From NCBI RefSeq assembly GCF_030268685.1, contig NZ_BSRQ01000005.1, forward strand, positions 62,001 through 126,000: a stretch of DNA of 64,000 bases, in the 5' to 3' direction. This DNA is from Microtetraspora sp. NBRC 13810 (lineage in GTDB: Bacteria > Actinomycetota > Actinomycetes > Streptosporangiales > Streptosporangiaceae). This document shows, piece after piece, positions 26,502-34,865 of the stretch; the stretch's first letter is position 1; each line of letters opens with the position of its first letter. A model generated the notes under the pieces. That model was not told where the DNA came from, did not search any database, and saw nothing but the letters and a program-made list of their open reading frames with translations. The position numbers were made by a program, and so were the translations under genes.

Positions 26502-26987
26502 TCCCCTCACCCCCACCCGCCCCGGTGACCACGCCACCTCACCCCGCTGCCCAAAGGTGATCCCTCCTGGGCACCGCTCGAAGACGCCGGGTCCCGCCGT
26601 CCCACCTCTCGCCGTCGCGGCGCCAAGGAGGGATCAGGGATCGTCTTTGGGCGGCGGGTCGGAGGTTGTACGGGTGGTCGGGTAGCCGGGGCCCGAACAA
26701 CTTGGTGTGGTGCCGCTCAATGGCGTCGGGTGTTGCCGTTTACCTCTCGTCGTTGATTCGGTTGCTTGATTGCACGTGCGGCATCCAACCTGCTGCCTGC
26801 AGGTGATCCTTAGCCCTCCTGGGCGCCGCAACGGTGAGACGTGGGGCGGTGGGACCCGGCGCCCCTGAACGGTGCCGCGCCGAGAGGTCAGGGAGGGGGC
26901 TTCCGCTGGGGTGGCCGGGGGAGGCGGTTTGTGGGGGTGGCGTGGGGGGGGACGGCCCTGTGGTGGAGGGCCGTCCCGGGGGAGGGG
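26502..26987. other. 486-nt non-coding region with a large inverted repeat
   Basis: No convincing gene on either strand. It holds a 20-bp inverted repeat (26558-26577 against 26617-26636) and a third related copy near 26802-26829. It separates the DUF6292 gene from the end of the VWA operon. Confidence 0.6.
26558..26636. repeat. 20-bp inverted repeat with 39-nt loop
   Basis: Left arm TGATCCCTCCTGGGCACCGC at 26558-26577. The right arm at 26617-26636 is its reverse complement at 18 of 20 positions. A third copy in the left-arm orientation, with a 3-nt insertion, begins near 26802. Confidence 0.85.
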
Positions 26988-28943
26988 TCAGCGGGCTCGG
27001 CGGGCGCGTAGGAAGTCGCTGACGACGTACTCGCCGAGGCGGTCGGCGCTTGGTGAGAAGACCCGGCCGCCGTTGCGGCGTGCCACCTCGTCCACGAAGT
27101 CCTTGAGGCGCTCGTCGGCCGCCAGCATGAAGATGTTGAGAGTGGCCCGGCGCCGGGTCATCTTGTCCACCTCGGCCAGCGTGAGCTCCAGTGTCTCCGC
27201 GGAGGGCGGCCACTCGAAGGCCGACCTGCCGTTGCGCAGCAGGTGCGCGGTCGGCTCACCGTCGGTGACCACCAGGACGACCGGCTCGAAGTCCGGATGG
27301 CGGTCGAGGTGGCGGCCGGCGATGAGGAGCGCGTGGTGCAGGTTGGTGCCCTGCACCATGTCCCAGTCGAGCCCGGCCAGCTCGTCGGGCGCGAGCACGC
27401 GGGCGTAGTTGGAGAAGCCCACGATCTGCACGGCGTCCTGCGGGAACTTCGAGGCCACCAGCGCCTGGAGGGCCAGCGCCGTCTGCTTGGCCGCCGCCCA
27501 GGTGCCGCGCAGGGCCATCGAGTAGGACAGGTCGACAAGCAGGCAGACGGCCGCCGCCGTACGCCGCTCGGTCTCGGCCACCTCGAAGTCGTCCACCGAC
27601 AGCCGGACGCCGCCGCCGTCGCGACCGGTGCCCCGGCGCACGCCGTTGACCACGGTGCGCACCACGTCGAGAGGCTGCTCGTCACCGAACCGCCACGGAC
27701 GGGACGAACCGGTCAGCTCGCCCGCCGCGCCCGCGTCACGCTGGTCGTGGTCGCCGCGACGGCCGGAGTCGAGGCTGGCGAAGACCCTGCGCAGCGCCGT
27801 CTCGCCCAGCCGGCGGACCGCCTTGGGGGTGAGCTCCAGCTTGCCGCGCTGGCGCCGCAGGTAACCCTGCTGCTCCAGCTCGCGCTCGATCTGCTTCAGC
27901 GCCTCCATGTCGTCGACCGCTGACCGGCCGAGGGCCCGCCGGATCGCCGCCTCGTCCACGTCGTCGAGCCGCGCGCCCGGGTAGTCCTGGCGGAGGGCGG
28001 CTTCGAGCTGGGTCAGGTCGGAGAGCTCCTCCAGGGCGGTGACGGCGTCGCCCATCCCCATCGGGTTCTCTCCGGAGAGCCGCTCCGGGGTGTTCCACGC
28101 CAGATCGGGACGGCGGGCGTAGAGCGACTCGCCGAGCCGGCGCATCTGCTCGGACAGGCCGGCCTGCTCCAGCGTCTGGTCGATCAGCCCGGCCAGCTCG
28201 GCGCGCTGCTCCGGGGTCAGCGAGGCGAGCATCCGCTGGGTGGCGGCGGCCCGGCGGGCGAGGATGTCGACCAGCTCTTCCAGGTTGCGCGGCTGCTCGG
28301 GGAACATGTCCCCGTACTCGCCCATGAACCTGTCGAAATCCTCCTGGGTGTGCTCGCCCCGGGCGTCACGGTCGAGCATGTCGTTGAGCGCGGTCATCAT
28401 CTCCCGCACCCGCTCCATCGCCGCCGGGTCGGGGTTGGCGAGAGCCTCGCGCATCCCCCGGAACTGGCTGTCCAGCACCTCCCGGCGGAGCAGGTCGCGC
28501 AGCTCCTCGTAGGTCTGCCGCGCGGCCTGCGAGCGCCACTGGTAGTCGCTCAGCGACCGGATCGCGCTCGCCGTGTCGTCCGGCAGCGTGTCCAGCTCGG
28601 CCTCGCGCATCCGCGCCTCGTCGGAGGGGTCGGGGAACAGCTCCGCCCGCTCCTGGCCGATCGCCTTGTCCAGCAGCGCGCGGGCCCGCTCAAGCGTGCC
28701 GTCGAGCCGGCCCCGCTCGCGCAGCTCGCGCCGCCGCCGCCGGATCTCCTTCAGCAGGTCGTCGAGCCCGCGCCGGTCCGGCGCCCCGGGCAGGCCGCGC
28801 CTGAGCAGGTCGCGCAGGGCGCTCATGGGCGTCGATCCGGACAGGATCGCGTCGCCCATCTCGTCCAGCGCGGCCCGCACGTCGTACGGCGGCGCCAGCG
28901 GATCCGGGCCGTCGTGATACTCGCCGTAGCGGTAACCGCTCAT
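26988..28943 (-). CDS. von Willebrand factor A (VWA) domain protein, partner of MoxR-like ATPase
   Basis: A 651-aa cytosolic protein. A long, mostly helical, Arg/Glu-rich N-terminal part (about residues 1-440, including coiled-coil segments) precedes a VWA domain. Its MIDAS motif is LLVDLSYSMALRGTW near residue 465, with later metal-contacting elements QGTNLHHAL and VVTDGEPTAH. VWA proteins of this kind work with AAA+ ATPases as chelatase-like or remodelling machines. The start ATGA overlaps the stop of the 45-aa ORF upstream, itself overlapping the ATPase stop. Confidence 0.92.
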   Translation of the reverse strand: MSGYRYGEYHDGPDPLAPPYDVRAALDEMGDAILSGSTPMSALRDLLRRGLPGAPDRRGLDDLLKEIRRRRRELRERGRLDGTLERARALLDKAIGQERAELFPDPSDEARMREAELDTLPDDTASAIRSLSDYQWRSQAARQTYEELRDLLRREVLDSQFRGMREALANPDPAAMERVREMMTALNDMLDRDARGEHTQEDFDRFMGEYGDMFPEQPRNLEELVDILARRAAATQRMLASLTPEQRAELAGLIDQTLEQAGLSEQMRRLGESLYARRPDLAWNTPERLSGENPMGMGDAVTALEELSDLTQLEAALRQDYPGARLDDVDEAAIRRALGRSAVDDMEALKQIERELEQQGYLRRQRGKLELTPKAVRRLGETALRRVFASLDSGRRGDHDQRDAGAAGELTGSSRPWRFGDEQPLDVVRTVVNGVRRGTGRDGGGVRLSVDDFEVAETERRTAAAVCLLVDLSYSMALRGTWAAAKQTALALQALVASKFPQDAVQIVGFSNYARVLAPDELAGLDWDMVQGTNLHHALLIAGRHLDRHPDFEPVVLVVTDGEPTAHLLRNGRSAFEWPPSAETLELTLAEVDKMTRRRATLNIFMLAADERLKDFVDEVARRNGGRVFSPSADRLGEYVVSDFLRARRAR

Positions 28944-29077
28944 GAAGCCTCCTGCCCCATGCCCAACCTGCCGGACACCGTGACGATGACCGTGGCGTCG
29001 CCCTTGGTATCGACCGTGGCATCGACCCTGGCGACGGCAGCCACGGTGTCACGGAAGCCGAAGGTGTGTCGCGTCAC
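28940..29077 (-). CDS. 45-aa ORF translationally coupled to both neighbours
   Basis: GTG 29077 overlaps the ATPase stop (GTGA), and the stop TGA (28942-28940) overlaps the VWA start (ATGA). The protein begins VTRHTFGFRDTVAAVARVDA, continues with an Asp/Thr/Val-rich strand-like stretch (TVDTKGDATVIVTVSG), and ends MGQEAS. GGAGG within its last codons also serves as the VWA ribosome binding site. No family was recognised. Overlap on both sides without a frame break supports a genuine gene, though spacer DNA that happens to be open is possible. Confidence 0.6.
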   Translation of the reverse strand: MTRHTFGFRDTVAAVARVDATVDTKGDATVIVTVSGRLGMGQEAS

Positions 29078-30483
29078 GTCCGGTAGACCGAGTTGCCCTC
29101 GACGTCGTCCTTGGACAGGCGGCGCATGAGATAAAGCCCTTCCAGCGCGAACTCCAGCGCCGCCGCCGCGTGACCGGGGGACTCCTCGCCCGCTCCCATG
29201 CCCAGGTTGGACATGATCTTGGACAGCCCGGTGACCGGGCCGATCCGGTGCAGCAGCTCGGCGGCCGGGATCATCTCGCCCGACTCCACCTGCACGCCCT
29301 CGTCGAACTTGTCGAGCAGCACGGAGAGATCCATCCCGCCGAGGGTGTGCCGGAACGTCTCGGCGACGGCCCTGCGCAGCAGGTGGGACAGGATCTCGAT
29401 CTCCCTGCCCTCCTCGCTGACCTCGAACTCGACCTTGCCGCGCAGCGTGTGCACGGACGAGGGCAGGTCGCACACCCGGGTGACGGCCCGCTCCTCGCCG
29501 GTCAGCGCCGCCCGCCGTACGGCGGAGGCGGCGGCGGTCTCGGCGGCGGCGATGGAGAACCGGGCCGAGACGCCCGAGCGGGAGTCGACTGCGGTGGACT
29601 CGCGGACCAGCCGGGTGAACCGGGAGATCACCTCGACGAGGTGGTCGGGCAGGTCGGCCCCCAGCTCGGACCAGCCGAGCTCGGCCTCCTGCCTGATCAG
29701 CCGGAGCTCGGTGTCGAGGTCACGCGGGTAGTGCGTGCGGACCTCGGCGCCGAAGCGGTCCTTGAGCGGGGTGATGATGCGCCCGCGGTTGGTGTAGTCC
29801 TCGGGGTTGGCGCTGGCGATGAGCAGGATGTCCAGGGGGAGACGCAGGTTGTAGCCGCGGACCTGGATGTCGCGCTCCTCCAGCACGTTGAGCAGCGAGA
29901 CCTGGATGCGCTCGGCGAGGTCGGGCAGCTCGTTGACGGAGAAGACGCCGCGGTTGCTACGCGGGACCAGGCCGTAGTGGACGGTCTCCGGGTCGCCCAG
30001 CGTGCGGCCTTCGGCGATCTTGATGGGGTCGACGTCGCCGATGAGGTCGCCGACCGAGGTGTCGGGGGTGGCGAGCTTCTCGCCGTAACGCTCGTCCCGG
30101 TGCTTCCAGGCGATCGGCAGCTCGTCGCCCGTGCTCTCGGCGAGCCGGCGGCAGCGGACGCAGGCCGGCGCATAGGGATGGTCATTGATCTCGCAGCCGG
30201 CGACGACCGGGGTCCACTCGTCGAGCAGGCCGGTCACGGTACGGATCAACCGGGTTTTACCTTGTCCGCGCTCGCCCAGCAGGACCAGGTCGTGACCGGC
30301 CAGCAGGGCGCGCTCCAGATGCGGCAGCACGGTGTCGTCGAAGCCGACGATCCCGGGGAACCTCGTCTCGCCGGCACGCAGCCGGGCCAGCAGGTTCTCA
30401 CGGATCTCAGCCTTCACCGTGCGGTGGATATGACCGCTCTGGCGCAACTCACGCAGAGTGTGGAGCTCTGGGATTTGATGCAC
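29074..30483 (-). CDS. MoxR/ChlI-like AAA+ ATPase
   Basis: A 469-aa ATPase from GTG 30483. Walker A GERGQGKTRLIRTV (about residue 72), Walker B/sensor region GVFSVNELPDLAERIQVSLL and a sensor-1-like LLIASANPEDY are visible. A four-cysteine-like ACVRCRRLA segment with other residues lies between them. This is the magnesium-chelatase ChlI/MoxR branch, which acts on protein complexes with a VWA partner; here the partner follows in the same operon. The order ATPase, 45-aa ORF, VWA is transcribed leftwards. The physiological substrate is unknown. Confidence 0.93.
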   Translation of the reverse strand: MHQIPELHTLRELRQSGHIHRTVKAEIRENLLARLRAGETRFPGIVGFDDTVLPHLERALLAGHDLVLLGERGQGKTRLIRTVTGLLDEWTPVVAGCEINDHPYAPACVRCRRLAESTGDELPIAWKHRDERYGEKLATPDTSVGDLIGDVDPIKIAEGRTLGDPETVHYGLVPRSNRGVFSVNELPDLAERIQVSLLNVLEERDIQVRGYNLRLPLDILLIASANPEDYTNRGRIITPLKDRFGAEVRTHYPRDLDTELRLIRQEAELGWSELGADLPDHLVEVISRFTRLVRESTAVDSRSGVSARFSIAAAETAAASAVRRAALTGEERAVTRVCDLPSSVHTLRGKVEFEVSEEGREIEILSHLLRRAVAETFRHTLGGMDLSVLLDKFDEGVQVESGEMIPAAELLHRIGPVTGLSKIMSNLGMGAGEESPGHAAAALEFALEGLYLMRRLSKDDVEGNSVYRT

Positions 30484-30693
30484 GGGTTCGAGACTACGTC
30501 CCCAGGCGGTAATCCGGCAGCCCGATTGGCCCACAGTCCGTCTCGTCCGCAAACGACGGATCCTGACGATTGCGTGACGATTGGCGTGCGTGTATGCCCG
30601 CACAGTGGGGAGAATCGGGCCAAGGGGACAGCCCATATCGGTGGGTAGGGGTACCCAGGTTAGGGTGGGACGGCTCAATGGGAGGCGAGACGC

Positions 30694-31887
30694 GTGGCAC
30701 TCTTGACTAGTCGCTTCGCCGACGGCCTCGCCGTGGGATCGGATCTGTCCGCCGCCGCCGAGACCGCGGTCGGACAGGCGCTCGCCGGGTTGAGCGGCCC
30801 GGCCGACCTGGTGTGTTTCTTCATCTGCGGCGAGGACCCCGACGACGTGGTCAGGGCCGGCCAGCGCGCCATGACCCTGGCCCCCGGAGCCCATGTGATC
30901 GGCTGCAGTGCCACCGGCGTGATCGGCGACGCCCGCGGGGTGGAGCTCAGCTCCTCCGTCAGCGCCTGGGCCGCCACGCTGGGCAGCGCCCGGGTGACGC
31001 CCTTCGCGCTGGAGACGCTGCGCGCGGAGGACAAGTTTGTCGTCGTGGGGCTGCCGGAGCGGAGCCATGACGACCAGGTGGCGATCCTGCTGGCGGATCC
31101 CTACTCGTTTCCCACCGACGCCTTCGTCGAGCGGTCCGGCGAGGTGCTCGGCGACCTGCCGCTGATCGGCGGCCTGGCCAACGGCCTGCAGGGACGCGGG
31201 TCGGTGCGACTCTTCGCCGACGGCGAGGTCTACACCGAGGGCGCGATCGGCGTCATCCTCAGCGGCCCGATCGAGGTGAGCACCGTGGTCAGCCAGGGCT
31301 GCCGGCCCATCGGCCCCACCATGGTGGTCACCCGCGCCGAGGAGAACCTGCTGCTCGAACTCGCCGGACAGCCCGCGCTGGCCCGGCTGGAGGACATCGT
31401 CAGCGACCTGGAGGAGGACGACCGCGAGCTCGTCGCCTCCGGCCTGCAGATCGGGCTGGCGATGGACGAATACGCGGAGCGGCACGAGCGGGGCGACTTC
31501 CTGATCAGGGGGGTGCTCGGCATCGACCCGGACCGGGAGGCCGTGGCGGTCGGCGACGTGATCGACATCGGGCGGACCGTGCGGTTCCAGGTGCGGGACG
31601 CGGAGACCGCCGACGAGGACCTCTACGAGCTGCTCGACGCCCACCGCGAGGAGTTCGGCAGGGTGGACGGGGCGCTGCTCTTCGCCTGCAACGGGCGCGG
31701 ATCGGCGATGTTCGGCACGGCCGACCACGACGCGCTCGCGCTGCGCGACACCCTCGGCCCGATCGGGGTCGCCGGGTTCTTCGCGGCCGGTGAGGTGGGC
31801 CCGGTCGGCGGGCAGAACCACGTGCACGGCTTCACCGCCTCCATCCTCGTCTTCTCCACCCGCGGGACCGGCTCCTACGATCGGTGA
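30694..31887 (+). CDS. FIST N/C domain sensory protein
   Basis: A 397-aa protein, GTG start. The N-terminal FIST domain (GAHVIGCSATGVIGDARGVE, about residues 66-85) and C-terminal FIST_C domain (ending GPIGVAGFFAAGEVGPVGGQ) are both present. FIST proteins are predicted to sense small ligands such as amino acids in signalling. Here the protein stands alone, without kinase or chemoreceptor domains. Its stop overlaps the ROK kinase start by 4 nt (GTGA), which suggests a link to sugar phosphorylation. Confidence 0.92.
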   Translation: MALLTSRFADGLAVGSDLSAAAETAVGQALAGLSGPADLVCFFICGEDPDDVVRAGQRAMTLAPGAHVIGCSATGVIGDARGVELSSSVSAWAATLGSARVTPFALETLRAEDKFVVVGLPERSHDDQVAILLADPYSFPTDAFVERSGEVLGDLPLIGGLANGLQGRGSVRLFADGEVYTEGAIGVILSGPIEVSTVVSQGCRPIGPTMVVTRAEENLLLELAGQPALARLEDIVSDLEEDDRELVASGLQIGLAMDEYAERHERGDFLIRGVLGIDPDREAVAVGDVIDIGRTVRFQVRDAETADEDLYELLDAHREEFGRVDGALLFACNGRGSAMFGTADHDALALRDTLGPIGVAGFFAAGEVGPVGGQNHVHGFTASILVFSTRGTGSYDR

Positions 31888-33005
31888 CCGTGAACGATCA
31901 GAAGCCGGTGCTCGCGATCGACATCGGCGGCACCAAGTTCGCCGCCGGACTCGTGGATCGTACGGGCGGGCTGACCGCCGCCGTGCGGGTGCCGACCCCG
32001 CCTGGAGGTAACGCGGAAGCCCTGTGGAAAACCCTGTCCGACCTGCTCGACGAGGTGGCCGGCGACAACGGTCCGGCCGGGGTGGGGGTCGGCTGCGGCG
32101 GTCCGATGGCCTGGCCGGAGGGCGTGGTCTCGCCGCTCAACATGCCAGGCTGGCACGGCTTCCCGCTGCGCGAGCGGCTCGCCGAGCGGTATCCGGGGGT
32201 GCCGGTGCGCATTCACAACGACGCCGTCTGCGTGGCCGTCGCCGAGCACTGGCAGGGCGCCGGGCGGAGCGGCGGCGACACCCGCGACGACAGCATCCGC
32301 GGTGGCAACACCGGCGGCGGCAACACCGGCGGCGGCAACACGGGCGGCGACAGCCGCGGCGCCGACAACATGATCGGGATGGTCGTGTCGACCGGTGTGG
32401 GCGGCGGGCTCATCCTCAACGGCAGGCTGATCGACGGCGGCACCGGCAACGCCGGGCACATCGGGCACATCATCGTCGAACCGGACGGCCCGGAGTGCGG
32501 CTGCGGCGGGCGCGGCTGCCTGGAGGCGGTCGCCCGCGGCCCGGCCCTCGCAGCCTGGGCCGTCTCCCAGGGCTGGCAGCCGAGCGCGACGCCGTACGCG
32601 GGGACCACGGGGACCGTGGGGACGGCCGGGATGGAAGGGGCCGCGGGGGCGGCGGGGTATGAGGAGGCCGGGCAGGCGACCGGGCGGCGGCTGGCGGCGG
32701 ACGCGGCGGCGGGGGACGCGGTCGCGCTGGCGGCGATGCGCCGGGCGGGCCGGGCGCTGGGCCTGGCGATCGCCTCCGCCACCCACCTGTGCGACATCGA
32801 CCTGGTCACCATCGGCGGCGGCCTCTCCCAGGCGGGCCGGCTGCTCTTCGACCCGCTGGAGGAGACCCTGCGCGCGCACGCCCGGATGGGCTTCGCCCGC
32901 CGGGTCCGGGTGGTTCCCGCCGCGCTCGGCCAGGACGCCGGGCTCATCGGCGCCGCCGCCCTCCTGCTGGTCGGCCACCGCTACTGGTCCCCAACGACCA
33001 ATTAA
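31884..33005 (+). CDS. ROK family sugar kinase (glucokinase-like)
   Basis: A 373-aa ASKHA-fold protein without the HTH that ROK repressors carry. ATP motif AIDIGGTKFAAGLVD (residues about 11-25). The ROK zinc-binding motif is CGCGGRGCLEA, preceded by the substrate-binding GHIGHIIVEPDGPEC. Two inserts are unusual: a run of G-G-G-N-T repeats at about 138-155 and a Gly/Ala/Thr stretch near 240. It is expected to phosphorylate glucose or a related hexose. Start GTG 31884 is coupled to the FIST gene; GTG 31890 is an alternative. Confidence 0.9.
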   Translation: MTVNDQKPVLAIDIGGTKFAAGLVDRTGGLTAAVRVPTPPGGNAEALWKTLSDLLDEVAGDNGPAGVGVGCGGPMAWPEGVVSPLNMPGWHGFPLRERLAERYPGVPVRIHNDAVCVAVAEHWQGAGRSGGDTRDDSIRGGNTGGGNTGGGNTGGDSRGADNMIGMVVSTGVGGGLILNGRLIDGGTGNAGHIGHIIVEPDGPECGCGGRGCLEAVARGPALAAWAVSQGWQPSATPYAGTTGTVGTAGMEGAAGAAGYEEAGQATGRRLAADAAAGDAVALAAMRRAGRALGLAIASATHLCDIDLVTIGGGLSQAGRLLFDPLEETLRAHARMGFARRVRVVPAALGQDAGLIGAAALLLVGHRYWSPTTN

Positions 33006-33128
33006 ATGCCGAAAAAAGAGATTTATCACCGTTTGGGTGTGTGTGTCGTCGCAGGGGGCAAGGGTGAGATCGCTCGGCGATGACCGCCGGGGGCCATCGT
33101 CGTACGGGCACGGAGTTGGGGGACGACG

Positions 33129-34865
33129 ATGTCGCATGCCAGACGACCGACCAGGGTGAGCAGGGGCTTCGCGGAACAGGACGACGGCAGTTACACGACG
33201 GCCGCGCGGGGTCTCGGGATCCTCCACGAGCCGCTGCTGAACAAGGGGACCGCGTTCTCCAAGGAGGAGCGGGCCGACCTCGACCTCGACGGGCTCATCC
33301 CGCCCGCCGTCGAGACGATCGAGGAGCAGGTGCGCCGGGTCTACGCGCAGTACCGGGCGCAGCCGTCCGACCTGCTGAGGAACGTCTACCTGGAAGGGCT
33401 CCGCGACCGCAACGAGGTCCTGTACTACCGGCTGCTCAGCGATCACCTCCGGGAGATGCTGCCGATCGTCTACGACCCGGTCGTCGCCCAGGCGATCAAG
33501 GCGTACAGCCAGGAGTACCGGCGCCCGCGCGGCGTCTACCTGTCCATCGACGACCCCGGCGGGATCGAGAAGGCGTTCGAGGACCTCGGGATGGGTCCTG
33601 AGGACGTCGATCTGCTGGTGGCCTCCGACGCCGAGGAGATCCTGGGCATCGGCGACTGGGGCGTCGGCGGGGGAGCCGGCATCGCGGCGGGCAAGCTGGC
33701 CGTCTACACGGCGGCGGCCGGCATCGACCCGGCCCGGGTCATCCCGGTCGCGCTGGACGTCGGCACGGACAACGAGGCGCTGCGCAACGACCCCGCCTAC
33801 GTGGGCAACCCGCACGAACGCATCCGCGGCCGGCGCTACGACGAGTTCATCGACGCCTACGTCCGGGCGGCCACCCGGATGTTCCCGATGGCCATGCTGC
33901 ACTGGGAGGACTTCGGCCCGTCCAACGCCCGCCGCATCCTGGAGCGGTACACCGACGAGATCCCCACCTTCAACGACGACATGCAGGGCACCGGCGCGAT
34001 CGTGCTGGCCGCCATGCTGAGCGCGGTCAAGGTGTCCGGGCGGGCGATGCGCGACCAGCGGATCGTGATCTTCGGCGCGGGCACGGCGGGCTGCGGCATC
34101 GCCGACCAGCTCCGCGACGCCATGGCCAGGGACGGCCTGGACCGCGACACCGCGACCCGGCGGGTCTGGGCGGTCGACAAGCAGGGCCTGCTGACCGATG
34201 ACATGTCCGATCTGCGGGACTTCCAGATGCCCTACGCCCGCCCCGCCGCCGAGGTGACCGGCTGGCACAGGGACGAGCGCGGCCGCATCCGGTTGGAGGA
34301 GGTCGTCCGGCAGGTCAAACCGACCATGCTGCTGGGCACCTCCACCGTGCACGGCGCCTTCACCGAGGACGTCGTCCGGCAGATGGCCTACGACGGGAGC
34401 CGGCCCATCATCTTCCCGATCTCCAACCCGACCGAGCGGATCGAGGCCGTGCCGGGCGACCTGCTGCGCTGGACCGACGGCCGCGCCCTGATCGCCACCG
34501 GCATCCCGATCGAGCCGATCACCTACAAGGGCGTCACCTACACCATCGGCCAGGCCAACAACGCCCTGCTGTATCCGGGGCTGGGCCTCGGCGTGGTGGT
34601 CTCCAGGGCGCGGCGGGTGAGCGCGGGGATGCTCCAGGCCGCCGCGGAGGCGGTCGCCGGGCTGGTGAACGCCTCGCTGCCGGGCGCGTCGCTGCTGCCG
34701 CAGGTGGACAACCTGCGCGAGGTCTCGGCGGCCGTCGCGGTCGCCGTCGCCGAACGGGCCGCCGTCGAGGGCCTGGCCCGCACCGAGATGCGCGACACCG
34801 TACGGCAGGTGCACGAGGCCATGTGGCAACCGGACTACCACCTGATCAGGGCCGTGGAGGAGTGA
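33129..34865 (+). CDS. NAD-dependent malic enzyme (SfcA/MaeA type)
   Basis: A 578-aa enzyme, the length of the large malic-enzyme subfamily. It decarboxylates malate to pyruvate, giving NADH. The N-terminal malic domain includes EVLYYRLLSDHLREMLPIVY and SIDDPGG, the metal-binding EDFGPSNARRIL and FNDDMQGT. The Rossmann motif is IFGAGTAGCGIA (about residue 315), followed by PISNPTERIEA. Fumarase follows with a 1-nt overlap (TGATG), placing two consecutive C4-metabolism steps in one operon. Confidence 0.95.
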   Translation: MSHARRPTRVSRGFAEQDDGSYTTAARGLGILHEPLLNKGTAFSKEERADLDLDGLIPPAVETIEEQVRRVYAQYRAQPSDLLRNVYLEGLRDRNEVLYYRLLSDHLREMLPIVYDPVVAQAIKAYSQEYRRPRGVYLSIDDPGGIEKAFEDLGMGPEDVDLLVASDAEEILGIGDWGVGGGAGIAAGKLAVYTAAAGIDPARVIPVALDVGTDNEALRNDPAYVGNPHERIRGRRYDEFIDAYVRAATRMFPMAMLHWEDFGPSNARRILERYTDEIPTFNDDMQGTGAIVLAAMLSAVKVSGRAMRDQRIVIFGAGTAGCGIADQLRDAMARDGLDRDTATRRVWAVDKQGLLTDDMSDLRDFQMPYARPAAEVTGWHRDERGRIRLEEVVRQVKPTMLLGTSTVHGAFTEDVVRQMAYDGSRPIIFPISNPTERIEAVPGDLLRWTDGRALIATGIPIEPITYKGVTYTIGQANNALLYPGLGLGVVVSRARRVSAGMLQAAAEAVAGLVNASLPGASLLPQVDNLREVSAAVAVAVAERAAVEGLARTEMRDTVRQVHEAMWQPDYHLIRAVEE

